Shown here: positions 43,367 through 54,711 of the stretch, in pieces
Position numbering within the stretch: the first letter of the stretch is position 1
Layout: each line of letters opens with the position of its first letter
From: Sorghum bicolor
Lineage: Eukaryota; Streptophyta; Magnoliopsida; Poales; Poaceae
Direction of reading: 5' to 3'
DNA: 64,000 nt
Assembly: GCF_000003195.3 (NCBI RefSeq)
Contig: NC_012870.2
Location: 34,536,741 to 34,600,740, forward strand
Notes under the pieces: model-generated
Seen by the model: only the letters and a program-made list of their open reading frames with translations
What the model was told of the DNA's origin: nothing
Database searches by the model: none
Program-made: the position numbers and the translations under genes

Positions 43367-44737
43367 ATGAATTCAAACATGTCTATCTATGAATTTCATA
43401 GACCTTCGGGCACACATCTCGAACCACCAAAATCTTCAAAGCCTATGATAGCATCTAGTTTTGAGATAAACCCCGAATACATAGAATTTGTTCAAAAACA
43501 ACCTTTCTCAGGAGAAGGTGAGAAAAACCCATACACACACCAAAGAGAGTTTTATCGAGTCTGTGACCTCCTTCGCATAGAAGGAATGTCCGATGAGACC
43601 CTCAAATGGAAGCTCTTTCCGTTCTCTTTAACGGGAAAAGCTAGACATTGGTACAAACTCAAAGTAGGGAGTGTTCATGGAGATTGGAAGGAGTTACATA
43701 ATAGTTTTCTTTTAAAATATTTTCCAATCTCTAAAGTGGTGGAACTTCGGCGTGAGATTATTTCTTTCAGACAACTGGAAGAAGAATCTCTTGGCAAATC
43801 ATGGGACCGCTTTATTAACCTTACTCTCACTGGCCCAAAGCTTTCTATTCCAGAAGAAGTTCTTCTAATTCAGTTTTTTGAGGGCCTTAGTGGGGAAAAT
43901 AAGCAAACCTTGAATATAGCCTCTAGAGGATCCTTCTATCACCTACGTGCTAGTGAAGCTTGGAATTTGATTGATTTATTAAGTGGAAAGTCTCCTAGCT
44001 TTTATATCCCTGAGAAAGAGACAGAACCAGTTCCTAGACAAGAAGAAGAAGTTTCGATAGCCAGATCACAACCACTTCAATTCCAAACTTTAGCTATCGA
44101 TCCTAAACCATCAATACCCCAAAATTCTCCAAGGGAGGAAGGAATTCCGACCTTAAATCTTTCAGATGCTGATGGTTTAGACTTCTGGTTCCATAAGAGA
44201 CCTTCAAGCAGGGATAATTCAAATCCTCGCAATAATGGTTCTCTTAGAGAATGTCCTGGTTCCTGTTATGAAGAAGCCGAGGATGACACATCAAGTAAAG
44301 GAGAGCTAAGCCATATTGAAAATTCTAACACCTCTCCTTTCCTGATCACAAGTTCTAAATGGCTAGAATGTGTAGAATGGATGGATAAGGAAGAAGCCTT
44401 AATGAATTCTGACTTTGGTTCAATTTCAAATGGTGAGTTCTTGACTCCCTTTGAAGATGGGATTCATCCAACTATAGAAGAGGACATAAGTGAGACCAAT
44501 CCAAGAGGAACTCTGAACATTCAGATTGGAGACGAAGATAACATTAATGAGCATGGAATTTATTTCATAGCCACTTTGTTTACTCCATGCTCATATGCAA
44601 CATCTTCCCAATCTATTGGTCTCTCCAACATCACCACATTTGAGATCTCCAACCCCCTCTTCCTTTCTATTTATAAAAACTTTAAAAGGGCGGTTGTCGA
44701 TGCATATGTCTATAATAAATATTGCAGATCCCGTTGA
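43367..44737 (+). CDS. Element C gag-like protein
   Basis: 456 residues, ATG at 43367 about 135 nt after the primer site, intact. Residues about 45-180 form a Retrotrans_gag domain (YRVCDLLRIEGMSDETLKWK, LFPFSLTGKARHWYKLKVGS, LGKSWDRFINLTLTGPKLSI, VLLIQFFEGLSGENKQTL). The rest is Ser/Glu/Pro-rich and ends in the family's conserved tail (SQSIGLSNITTFEISNPLFL...VDAYVYNKYCRSR). No CCHC zinc knuckle is present. It probably assembles capsid-like particles. RT and integrase must come from a partner element because none is encoded here. It is about 65 residues shorter than the E protein in the Ser-rich middle. Confidence 0.88.
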   Translation: MNSNMSIYEFHRPSGTHLEPPKSSKPMIASSFEINPEYIEFVQKQPFSGEGEKNPYTHQREFYRVCDLLRIEGMSDETLKWKLFPFSLTGKARHWYKLKVGSVHGDWKELHNSFLLKYFPISKVVELRREIISFRQLEEESLGKSWDRFINLTLTGPKLSIPEEVLLIQFFEGLSGENKQTLNIASRGSFYHLRASEAWNLIDLLSGKSPSFYIPEKETEPVPRQEEEVSIARSQPLQFQTLAIDPKPSIPQNSPREEGIPTLNLSDADGLDFWFHKRPSSRDNSNPRNNGSLRECPGSCYEEAEDDTSSKGELSHIENSNTSPFLITSSKWLECVEWMDKEEALMNSDFGSISNGEFLTPFEDGIHPTIEEDISETNPRGTLNIQIGDEDNINEHGIYFIATLFTPCSYATSSQSIGLSNITTFEISNPLFLSIYKNFKRAVVDAYVYNKYCRSR

Positions 44738-46178
44738 ATTGATCTTGATATAGGTCAGCGTTGGAAGGGAAACCACTTCGCCGATATAAATTGATGGTTT
44801 CCCAAGGACAAGCTTGGTGCCCTAAAATAAGCACTGATCAGATTGTAACATAAGTTTTTAATTATTTGCAACATTACCTTGTGTATTGAGCATATAAGGA
44901 TAATTGTAAAAATATTCCTTCGGGTATTCTTGTCACTAACCTTTCCAGGATTGGAGCAAGAAGATCGGATGAATGACAAGCAAGTACAAGGTATGTCCAA
45001 CCAATCATCATGCAACACTGAACTAAATTCATCCAAACTTGAATTCTGCAGAATTCAAGCTTGGGGGAGTACTTTACATAAAAACATCATTTGCCATGTT
45101 GCTATGTTGGTTGTCTCTACATTTAAGACATGCTCAAATTGTTAAGTACTAATCACACTACTTCATCTCCACTTGAGTAGAACTCTATAAATGCTGTCAT
45201 GTTACCTTTGTCTATTTACTAGTAAGTGTTAGATTGGAAGTACTGCACATACTTCTATTGGCTTTTAAATTAAGCATGGTGCTTAGGTTAAACAGCCTTC
45301 CTTAATCTGATTAGACATGGAGCCTAGTTCGGTTATTGAACTAAAAACTGCTTGTGTAGACATTGGTATATTTTTGTCGAACTAACCCCTGCAGAAAAAC
45401 TTTCAATATCGATTTGGGAAGTCCTGAGATAAACTCACATCAGAGACGAAGAGAGTGACACATGAAGTTTAACAATTTGCACAAGAAAGACGTAGCTCAT
45501 AAGAGATGATCCATGGAGGGTGCCACAAACATGATGCACAACCGCTAAGAAAGGAAAGCTTCCACAAGGTGATACTGTACCGTCACTCTTCAAGTAAGGT
45601 AACACCTTAAGGTACTTGACTATCACTTTTATAAGCTTCTCCTTGGTTCTAGCATTCACATAAATGAAGAGACAAACATGTATGATTTATAACTCCAGAT
45701 AACCAACTCAATTAATTCAACATGTTTAGTCCTTTAATCTTTGTTCCTAGTACTATCCTCGTGATCCCATGCTCCTAAACATATAAACTAATATGTTGCA
45801 CATTCAATATTTGGAAGATATAAACAAAACATAAATATAGATAGATTATCTTTCCATTAGGTTGAGCCATCTGATCTGACAAATGTTTCAAATACTACAC
45901 TCATGATTTTATTATCCATCAACTTTGTCTTGCTCACTATGCTTAAGGTTAGAGAAGAACAAATACACTTTTGGTTCTGTTGGTGTTTTCCACCAACAGA
46001 GCCCATGCACTTGATCTCTGCCTTGTCTCTATGAACAGGTACACTTCAAGCAAAACATGTAGGAGTTTTACAACTCCCAGACTCCACCATGTGAAGGACC
46101 TGGATCTATGAGCACAAACACACTGAGCAGGATATTACCAACACCATACTTCGAACTGCTGGGCAAAGAAGAACATGG
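44738..46178 (+). other. C spacer between gag and protease
   Basis: Noncoding and shared with B, E and G. An internal PPT-like AAGCTTGGGGGAG is at 45057-45069. Confidence 0.6.
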
Positions 46179-46538
46179 GTGACACCGTATCAAGAGGTGC
46201 AGACGTCAAGGTCCACACCTAATCAAATGATGCACCTAAAGGATGAAGATGGTGGAAAGTCTTGTCCAGAAGACTTAAAACATTGGATCCTTGTCGGGAG
46301 AGGTCAACATTGTCGACTCAAGTCACCTTTCTTGATCAAGAAGGACGACCCTGGTGTTCCAAGCATCGAGTGCGCAATCAATGGATACTCTTTTCAGAAG
46401 ACACTCTACGACACTGGATCTGACGACAACATAATGGCCGCAGTCACTTATCAGCTCCTGCATGGAACCATGCCCCTACAACCAATATATTCAGCTCCAG
46501 ATGATTTTCAGGTCATTGACATGGGAGAAGACGAGTAT

Positions 46539-46818
46539 TGTAACGTCCCGCCTCCACGAGGCCGAGCCCGCTTACATCTGGCTGCTTTTCTAGGACATAG
46601 TCAGCCCCGACAGACCAACACTAGTCTTTTCTGCACACTTTGTCCTCACTCGTGCGCACCCGGGAACTAGTTCCCGGTCGGTCACCCATCCCTAAATTGC
46701 TCTAGGCCAAGCACGCTTAACTTTAGAGTTCTTTCGAGATAGGCTTCCGAAAAAGAAGTTGCAACTTGTTGGTATGAGTCTCCTATTAATCCTATTAAGC
46801 ATTGGGCCAGGTGTTACA
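46539..46818 (-). repeat. Cassandra 3' LTR with 5S-like promoter
   Basis: 280 bp. 5S-like block at 46671-46732 with intact A-box-like AGTTAAGCGTGC and C-box-like GGATGGGTGACC on the minus strand. Confidence 0.9.
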
Positions 46819-47006
46819 TCCTCACCCCCTTAAGAGATCGACGTCCTCGTCGATCAACCCCAAGCCAGGAACGTCCTCTCTTGACCACGTCCGTGCATCC
46901 AGTGCCAGCGCATGTGCCATGCTGTGTGACCACTCTGGGTCCACACCAGCCATGCACACCATGCCTGCACAACTGCGACACACGCGCCCGTGAAACCGCG
47001 AGAGTC

Positions 47007-47019
47007 GGCTCTGATACCA
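47007..47019 (-). promoter_or_regulatory. Cassandra primer-binding site (initiator tRNA-Met)
   Basis: TGGTATCAGAGCC on the minus strand, 3 nt from the 5' LTR. Confidence 0.88.
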
Positions 47020-47022
47020 TTC

Positions 47023-47302
47023 TGTAACGTCACGCCTCCACGAGGCCGAGCCCGCTTACATCTGGCTGCTTTTCTAGGACATAGTCAGCCCCCACAGACC
47101 AACACTAGTCTTTTCTGCACACTTTGTCCTCACTCGTGCGCACCCGGGAACCACTTCCCGGTCGGTCACGCATCCCTAAATTGCTCTAGGCCAAGCACGC
47201 TTAACTTTAGAGTTCTTTCGAGATAGGCTTCCGGAAAAGAAGTTGCAACTTGTTCGTATGAGTCTCCTATTAATCCTATTAAGCATTGGGCCAGGTGTTA
47301 CA
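47023..47302 (-). repeat. Cassandra 5' LTR with 5S-like promoter (C box altered)
   Basis: 280 bp. 5S-like block at 47155-47216. The C-box reads GGATGCGTGACC, one change from the other LTR. As the 5' LTR in transcription order, this is the copy whose promoter would drive the element. Confidence 0.9.
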
Positions 47303-47690
47303 AGTATGATCCACCCACCATCCTTGGAAGACCGTTCCTCAACACTATCAAAGCAATCATCTATATTGGAACCGGAGAAGTCCACATGTACTTCCCCTCT
47401 GAGAAGGTACGCAACTATTTTACTGACCATAACTATACAGTTGAAGACTCTAAGCAGGTCAGGACAAGAAGACGACGCAACCGCAACCAAGAGGAGGCAA
47501 ATCATCAAGAACGGATGGGTAGACTACGAAGGAAAAGTGATAAGGACTGAAGTCATACAGCTTAAACAGAACTGTCCTGAGGAGACCGTAGCACGGAGTC
47601 AGGTGTGGAGGGAGAAGATAGTTATACACGAAGAGAGGCACCGCCGGAATCACCGACTACGCCACCTAGCGAATCCCAGGACGACTGAGA

Positions 47691-49898
47691 AAACAGAGAG
47701 TCCCGTTCGGAGGACATAAAAATACCGAACGCCTTGCCAAGAGGTAAACTTGGTAGTTACCCTTTCCTTTTAATTATTCAATTATAATTTACTTAGTTAA
47801 TCAGGTTCATGCTATCTTGAAAAGAAAATAAAAATATTAAAAAATAGTAAGCCCCATGTGAGTATGCTCATGGCATAAAACCCATAACTACATTCACTGT
47901 GGTGGCATAAAAATAAAATAAATAAGTTTTCATCTTACAATAAAAATATATAAATATATATATATATAATAATAATAAGTGTATGATCCTGCTAAATAAA
48001 TAACATTTATTAAGGAAGCTCAACATGATGAAGGCTAGATATTTATGCTAACACTTAATTAGTTCCACAAGCTTTGTTGTCTATTTGAGCTCCACAGAAT
48101 TTAAGAATCAAGAAGACTAGCAGACGGAGGACATTCTAATTGTTGTCACAATGCTGCTGACTTTCAAATACACCTCTGCCACCTGCTAGCTACATCAAGA
48201 GAAATTACGTCAAAATTTAGCTTGGGGGAAAGCACCCCCATTATTCTCACTAAGTATTTCTACCTATCTTTATACTTATATTATGTTAGAATATTAAAAT
48301 ACATAAACTATGAAAAACCAAATAAAGATTTTGTGCTTATATATATCTTTTGCTTAGTATGTTTAATAAATAAATAAAGTGGCTACGGTAATCTGAATGT
48401 TAATAATAAAACTCTAGCATGAATATGATGAATAGTTGCTCTGCCTAATTTGCAATTTTGAAGTTCCCTCTCAAGTTTAGACATAACTGTTATAATTTAA
48501 AGCTTGCTCTAGATCTAAACTTGTGGGATGAAAACTTGATCTGAAATCTAAGTTGTTAACGGATATGATATGTGAAGGTTGAGCTGCTGTTTATCTGTTC
48601 CTAGAGATGCTAAAATCCTGGAGAATTTTATCTTTGAAAAATCATTAAAATATTGCATGATGAGTTTCTGTATGATGAGAGTTTAAATTCCTACCACAGC
48701 CATATATACATGCTTGCTAGACTTTGAGCCACACATTTATTATTTACTGCTTATGAGCATTGAGTGTGGTCTAGCTGTGTAGACCCTTAGGAGCTTGTCA
48801 TGTGGTTAAATCAAGATTCACTTGCACGTTCACTCATATATGCTACTTCTACTCCGGAAGTACCATCCACATATATCCATCCATGTCCATCTCCAGAACC
48901 ACCCAAAAATATTCTACTCCTAATCCGGGAGAGAATAGCCAAAAATATTTATGTTTTCCCTTGTGAAATAAATGCTCAAGTTATCTTGCTACTACCACTT
49001 GCTATATTATCTCAAGAGATGAGTGCTCTGAAAAAAAAAAGAGAAGAAAAGAAAAAAAATAAATAAACGAGGAAATAAAAAGGGGCAAGTGCCCGGAACC
49101 TCGAAAGAAATGAAAAAAGAGTGAGACGAGAGGTAAAAATGGACAAGTGTCCGACAGTAGAATTAGGGGTACCGGATACCCACCTGAGAGGAAAGAAAAA
49201 TGAAAGATAGAGCATCTCATTCTCCTCATAAAGTTTCAAAAAGCAAGGAAGATATGTATCCCCTCAAAAGAGCAAAAGTAGAATTAGACTTTCACCATTG
49301 TTATCACCATCATCACCATAGACCATTCATTCGCCGCACATGCACATCTTGATTTGGCTTATTGATTTGTTTCTTTGGATCCATGGTTTGACTATACAAT
49401 AAATGTCTTGTAAGTATGTATACTTTATCTCCCACCTATGAGCTCCAGATATTAAAGCCTTATTAGAGTAGTGTGAGAGAGAAGGCAATGTCACTATGCC
49501 TTATACCACAAATACCACATATCTTGAGAGAAGGCATATACCATCACTGCCTTGGTAAGGATCCAGAAATACCACAGAAGAGAGATTTAGAGAGTCATAC
49601 AAGGAATCTCTGAGTTTTATTTGAAAATCTGCAAAAACTCCAGAGCTATAGCTGATCAAGAATAAGAGACATGGCACTTGGCTAGACTGTTCTATCTTTT
49701 AACTACTCAAGACAGAAGTGACGGTTACAAGTCCCATGGTGAAAGGTAAAGTAAGTAAGTTTTAGTTCTTGACAGTTTACTCTAACTCAGAGATGAGATC
49801 TTATTTAAAAGCATGTGTACCATCAAATTTTTATGATATTGCAACAACTTCTGGTCCATTGCTGAGTCTATCCTTGCTTAGGGACGAGCAAGAGGTAA
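47691..49898 (+). other. C 3' noncoding region
   Basis: No gene. PPT-like AGCTTGGGGGAAAG at about 48218-48231, AT-rich microsatellites around 47945-47980, and the hairpin cluster. Confidence 0.6.
49083..49181 (+). ncRNA. Conserved RNA hairpin cluster (C copy)
   Basis: GGGC-AAGT-GCCC at 49083-49094, an ACCTC/GAGGT pair, GGAC-AAGT-GTCC at 49141-49152, and GGGTA-CCGGA-TACCC at 49167-49181. It lies 731 nt before the 3' LTR. Confidence 0.65.
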
Positions 49899-49911
49899 GC
49901 TTGGGGGAGTT
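49899..49911 (+). promoter_or_regulatory. Element C polypurine tract
   Basis: GCTTGGGGGAGTT directly before the 3' LTR. Confidence 0.85.
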
Positions 49912-51252
49912 TGTTGACGGTCCTTAAGTATCAAATTTAATTATCAAATAAACAAAGAAAAGGATCCAAATGAAATCAACATCTAGACTTAGGGTTTTAT
50001 CTGACAGAATTCCACGAGTTTTGGTGTTTGTCTATTTCTGCAGGGGGTTATCAGGAAATATGAAAGAAAGGCCCACACGTCGGGTTTACATAGAGATATT
50101 AACGTGTCGCGCAATTTTCTACCATTTAGAAGACTCCAGAAGCCACGGGAACGAACGGGAGGCCGATCGGGCCCAGGGGCAGGGCGCCCGCCCAAGTCCC
50201 TTGGGTGCCCGCCCAGCTATAGTAACCAATCAGCTTCAACTTCGCGGATCATGCTCCACCGACCTAATACTTCAAGGAAAACCACACGATCAATGTCGGT
50301 TTGATCCGACGGCCCAGATTCATCTGAAAAGACTATATAACCAGACCCCCTGGCCCCTGGAGGAGGCACCCCTTGATCATTATTCATTATTCATAGACAG
50401 AGCAAAAGCTAGGGTTTAGAGATGAGAGCTCTACTCTCTTCTCTAAACTAGAGTAGATCTAGATAGTAGCGAGATGGAGAGCGAAGGAGGATTAGAGGAG
50501 AGGCCGGCCTGTCGGTTCTTCCTCCGGTTGTACTTCGTCATGATCAAGCTCTAATCAAGCTTGCTCATGGGATGACTCTGGTAATCTACTTCTAATTCAT
50601 TATGCAATTACTAATCATGTATGTTCTGGTTCACAACCCTTTTGAGTACTTCTAATCTATAGGACGCTATAGGTTAGAGTTGTAGTATAGGTGTAAGCGT
50701 GGTGCTTAGACCTAGATTACTTGTGGATATCCCCTGTCTAGCTGGATCGTGTGGTAGGCCGCGTAGATGACAGTTACGTTGGTTCTCTGTAGTCCACCTC
50801 TCGTTAGCAGGACGGGTAGGGTTTATCGGCCTATGGATAAGCATCCTTTGTGGTGTATTCTTATCACGTGGTTCGTCCCAGACATAGACATACCCCTTTG
50901 AAGTAGAGAAACCATAGTTATCCTCTCTATTCTGCTACCATCGCCCATATACTAGAATTGCTCTACTCTCTATTCCCATATTATCACTCACTGTTATCTT
51001 ACCTTTAATATTGTTCTTATTCGATTCTACCATCTTTCCTATTTACACTTATTTACTTTTCTTGGTTAAGTTAGAGCGTAGATCAGTTCTCCCGTTTCCT
51101 TGTGGATACGATAAAACCTTTAACCGGGTAAAAGCTTCAACGGTATCCGTGCGCTTGCGGATTATCTGTGTGCGTATAAATACCATAGTACACTCTAGTG
51201 CCATGCTGGGGATGACAACCTAGTATTCAAGTGGTGTTAGCAAGTGTCAACA
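49912..51252 (+). repeat. Element C 3' LTR
   Basis: 1341 bp, TGTTGACGGTCC...AAGTGTCAACA. Same LTR type as E. Confidence 0.93.
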
Positions 51253-51423
51253 GGCCGCACAACGGTTCTTCTCAGAAGTCTCGCGATGCTTAGCCTTCCT
51301 CGCACTCTTCGCTTTCTTCTCCTCTTTGGCCTTTTTCTGTTCCTCATTCCAGGCCCGGTTTCTGCCCTAGAGCTCCTTGTCCTCCGGGACTGGGGGCAGG
51401 GAGTCCTTGACGACCCCCATCCC
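51253..51423 (-). pseudogene. Element A antisense gene, exon 2 (upstream half)
   Basis: Acceptor TTTGTAG at 51424. Reads GMGVVKDSLPPVPEDKEL, a stop, then a Lys/Glu-rich basic stretch (NEEQKKAKEEKKAKSARKAK), cut by element C. The phase matches exon 1 (AGA G|GG). The KKAKEEKK-type run could be a nuclear localisation signal. Confidence 0.7.
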
Positions 51424-51518
51424 CTACAAATGAACAGAAAATCAAGATCAAAGCGAGGAAAGAGGGAAACCAGCACAAGGTCAGAGATAAAGGCGGCATC
51501 TTACTAGAGAAATCTAAC

Positions 51519-52396
51519 CTCTGTTAGGGCGCATCGGCGCCACCTGAGAGTCCTTCAGATCCGAGTGTATAGTCCTCGAGATCTGGGTGGTTATCTCCGT
51601 TGCAGACACTAGCGCCTCCAGCATCCGCGCCCCGACCCAGGGGGTCTCCCGGGTCATCTCCCACATGAACACATTCCGCTGCGTCAGTGGCAGTAGGCTC
51701 CGCTTGTGGAAAGCCACTGCCACCGTCGCCGCGGTAACCCCGGCGTGGCGGAGCTTCACGAGGCCTGCGAGAAGGACGTCGAGCCTCTTCTGCTCGTCCG
51801 CAGGGGCGCCCCACCCCCACTTCACGGGGCACTCAACCACCATCCTACCGGTGTACTCCGGGAGCAGCCCGCCGTTGTTCCGAAGGTAGAACCATCTGTT
51901 CTGCCACCCCCGGTTCGACGAAGGCATGTTGCTTCGGATATACAGGTGGGAGCGTGACTGATGGAGTTGCAACGTGCAACCGCCGGCCCGCAGGGGCCTC
52001 TTCTCCCCTCCCTCGTTGCGGGAGGACATCTCCGCCATGAAGAGGTGGAGCCAGAGGTTCCAGTGAGGAGGGACCCCCCAGGAACCCCTCGCACACCTTG
52101 GCGAAGACAGTCGCCTGCATCATGGAGTTGGGGTTAAGGTTGTGCAGCTCCACTTCGTAGTAGTGGAGGATGGCTCAGATGAGCCTATCGCCGGGCGTTC
52201 CAAACCCCCGTTCCAGGAATGACAGGAAGCAAACCACATAGCCCGGAGGCGGGTTTTGCTCCCTGTTGTTCGCCGGGGGAACGATCCACTCCGGAGCCCC
52301 CTCGTCCGTAATAGGACAGAGAAGTCCGTTCTTCACTCGCGCATCCAGCGCAGCCCTGGTTGTGTTGCAGGGATACCATGCGTTGTCGCCGGCCAT
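51519..52396 (-). pseudogene. Element A antisense gene, exon 1 (Transposase_28-like domain)
   Basis: ATG at 52396 (MAGDNAWYPCNTTRAALDAR) followed by DEGAPEWIVPPANN, PPPGYVVCFLSFLERGFGTP, an in-frame TGA, then HYYEVELHNLNPNSMMQATV. After a frame change in a G run near 52078 come FYLRNNGGLLPEYTGRMVVE, CPVKWGWGAPADEQKRLDVL and the donor AGAG|GTTAGA at 51519/51518. This N-terminal domain matches what databases call a putative gypsy-type transposon protein (Transposase_28), known from the antisense ORF of grass Tat elements; its function is unknown. The gene has five exons, 52396 to 30798, split by C (exon 2) and B (exon 3). Stops and frame changes make this copy inactive. Confidence 0.78.
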
Positions 52397-53205
52397 GTCA
52401 GCAAGGAGGATTGGGCGCTTAGAGGAAAGATGGGCGACGGTAGAAGATTTGGGAGGCAAAGACGGCAGATGAACAAGGGCAGGTAAAAAGGGTAAAGGAC
52501 CCCCGCGGTAGCTTTTATAGAAGGAGCGTGCCGCGGCTTCACCTCCCATGCAGCAGATCAACGAGGAAAAGGGCAACCGTTGTCCCCGTGTTAACCAGGT
52601 GAAAAACTCGAAGCGACCACTTCTCCCGATTCTCACGCCCACTGCGCCCACGCGCGCATTAAATTCACAGGTGAGGCGTCACATCCGGCTCAGGCACAAC
52701 GGCACGGCTGTTCCGGCTCCCCATGTGAGTCGCCTCAAAAGGAGCGCCCTGAGAAGCTATGTTAAGGCAGTTCCTTCTAGGGTAAGTGGTACCCGACCCC
52801 CTGCTACGCCCGAGCCAAGCAGCAAGGTGGTTCCTTCTAGGGCAAGCTCCATCTCGCCCGACCCCCCTGCTGCAACCAGACCGAAACCTCTCAAGGTAAA
52901 AATCCCTAGGCTATGGCCACCTACGTTCTAGAGGTTGCGAAACTGACCCACCAAATGGGTTCGAACAGTCGCCTCAGGATGACCGAGCAAGGGATGACTG
53001 AGGATGAGCACAATAGAGGCCATGATCCGAGCCCCCTAGGGGATCGGCGCATCTTTGCCAGTCGTATCCGAGACCCATGCGGGTGTCGCGCGAGTGGGAT
53101 CCCATCGAGGGAGGCACCGAGCCCTCGGAACCTATCAAACGGTTCTGACATCCACCGTGACTGCCCTCGGGTATTTTGAGATGTGCCCATAGGGCCACCA
53201 GCCGA
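52397..53205 (-). other. Upstream region of the antisense gene of A
   Basis: The DNA upstream of the antisense ATG would hold that gene's own promoter. It is GC-rich to about 52900 and then mixed. A repeated phrase GGTTCCTTCTAGGG / AGTTCCTTCTAGGG occurs around 52770-52840. It ends at the CCCCT target site of element E. Confidence 0.45.
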
Positions 53206-53210
53206 CCCCT

Positions 53211-54550
53211 TGTTGACGGTCCTTAAGTATCAAATTTAACTATCAAATAAACAAAGAAAAGGATCCAAATGAAATCAACATCGAGACTTAGGGTTTTATC
53301 TGACAGAATTCCACGAGTTTTGGTGTTTGTCTATTTCTGCAGGGGGTTATCAGGAAATAAGGAAGAAAGGCCCACACGTCGGGATTACATAGAGATATCA
53401 ACGTGCCGCGCAATTATCTTACATCTAGAAGACTCCAGAAGCCACGGGAAGGAAGCGGAGACCGAACGGAGTCAGGGACAGGGCGCCCGCCCAAGTCCTT
53501 AGGGCGCCCGCCCACCTTTTTCGGCCAATCACGCTCAATCTCGCGGATTATGCTCCACCGACCTAAAGGATCAAGAATAACCGTTCAATCAATGTCGGTT
53601 TGATCCGACGGCCCAGGTTCACTTGAGGGGACTATAAAACTAGACCCCCTGGCCCCTGGAGGAGGAACCCCTTGATCATTATTCATTATTCATAGACAGA
53701 GCAAAAGCTAGGGTTTAGAGATGGGAGCTCTCCTCTCTTCTCTAAACTAGAGTAGATCTAGATAGTAGCAAGATGGAGAGCGAAGGAGGATTAGAGGAGA
53801 GGCCGGCCTGTCAGTTCTTCCTCCGGTTGTACTTCGCCATGATCAAGCTCTAATCAAGCTTGCTCATGGGATGACTCTGGTAATCTACTTCTAATTCATT
53901 ATGCAATTACTAATCATGTATGTTCTGGTTCACAACTCTTTTGAGTACTTCTAATCTATAGGACCCTATAGGTTAGAGTTGTAGTATAGGTGTAAGCGTG
54001 GTGCTTAGACCTAGATTACTTGTGGATATCCCCTGACTAGCTGGATCGTGTGGTAGGCCGCGTAGGTGACAGTTACGTTGGTCCCCTGTAGTCCACCTCT
54101 CGTTAGCAGGACGGGTAGGGTTTATCAGCCTATGGATAAGCATCCTTTGTGGTGTACTCTTATCACGTGGTTCGTCCCAGACATAGACATACCGCTTTGA
54201 AGTAGAGAAACCATAGTTATCCTCTCTATTCTGCTACCATCGTCCATATACTAGAATTGCTCTATTCTCTATTCCCATATTATCACTCACTGTTATCTTA
54301 CCTTTAATATTGTTCTTATTCGATTCTATCATCTTTCCTATTTACACCTATCTATCTATCTTGGTTAAGTTAGAGCGTAGTTGGTTCTCCCGTTTCCCTG
54401 TGGATATGATAAAACCTTTAACCGGGTAAAAGCTTCAACGGTATCCGTGCGCTTGCGGATTATCTGTGTGCGTATAAATACCATAGTACACTCTAGTGCC
54501 ATGCTGGGGATGACAACCTAGTATTCAAGTGGTGTTAGCAAGTGTCAACA
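53211..54550 (+). repeat. Element E 5' LTR
   Basis: 1340 bp. Paired GGGCGCCCGCCC motifs at about 53482-53513, TATAAAAC at about 53633-53640, end AAGTGTCAACA. Confidence 0.93.
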
Positions 54551-54558
54551 AGCATTTT

Positions 54559-54576
54559 TGGCGCCGTTGCCAGGGA
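54559..54576 (+). promoter_or_regulatory. Element E primer-binding site (tRNA-Asp, one mismatch)
   Basis: TGGCGCCGTTGCCAGGGA, one G-to-A change from the perfect complement found in B, C and G. Confidence 0.88.
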
Positions 54577-54711
54577 AACGGTTGCTGAGTTGACTACGAA
54601 CTAGTTTAATCATTTTATAAAAAATAAATAAAAAAAAATTATTTTCCTTTTATCCTTTGCCTCATCTCTGCTATTCTTTCTTCTTATCTAATCCCTGATC
54701 TCTGGTCTATT

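Larger units (their letters stand above)
46539..47302 (-). mobile_element. Cassandra TRIM (5S-rRNA-containing terminal-repeat element)
   Basis: 764 bp with two 280-bp LTRs (46539-46818, 47023-47302), TSD AGTAT (46534-46538 and 47303-47307). On the minus strand the primer site is TGGTATCAGAGCC (47019-47007, initiator tRNA-Met) and the PPT CTTAAGGGGGTGAGGA. Each LTR contains 5S-rRNA-like sequence on the minus strand (AGTTAAGCGTGCTTGG and GGATGGGTGACC), the defining feature of Cassandra. No coding capacity. The LTRs differ at about eight positions. Confidence 0.92.
46179..47690 (+). pseudogene. Element C retropepsin-like ORF, interrupted by Cassandra
   Basis: 46179-46538 reads LKSPFLIKKDDPGVPSIECA and YDTGSDDNIMA (catalytic D-T-G present), then DDFQVIDMGEDEY, where a Cassandra TRIM is inserted at 46539. 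Homology resumes at 47308 (PTILGRPFLNTIKAIIYIGT-type flap) and an acidic tail ends near 47690, with frame changes. Only the second of the two protease-like domains seen in B is present. Confidence 0.7.
40635..51252 (+). mobile_element. Element C: non-autonomous LTR retrotransposon with intact gag, disrupted protease
   Basis: LTRs 40635-43206 (containing solo LTR D) and 49912-51252, TSD GGCCG (40630-40634 and 51253-51257). tRNA-Asp primer site at 43215-43232. It has gag at 43367-44737, a protease region interrupted by a Cassandra TRIM, the hairpin cluster, and a PPT. After removing D and one TSD copy the 5' LTR is 1334 bp against 1341 bp for the 3' LTR, with roughly ten differences by eye, so the insertion is recent. 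Confidence 0.93.

Noticed and set aside
46539..47302. 5S rRNA gene or pseudogene call for the 5S-like stretches
   Set aside because: They lie within both LTRs of a 764-bp element with a TSD, tRNA-Met primer site and PPT, which defines Cassandra rather than a 5S locus.
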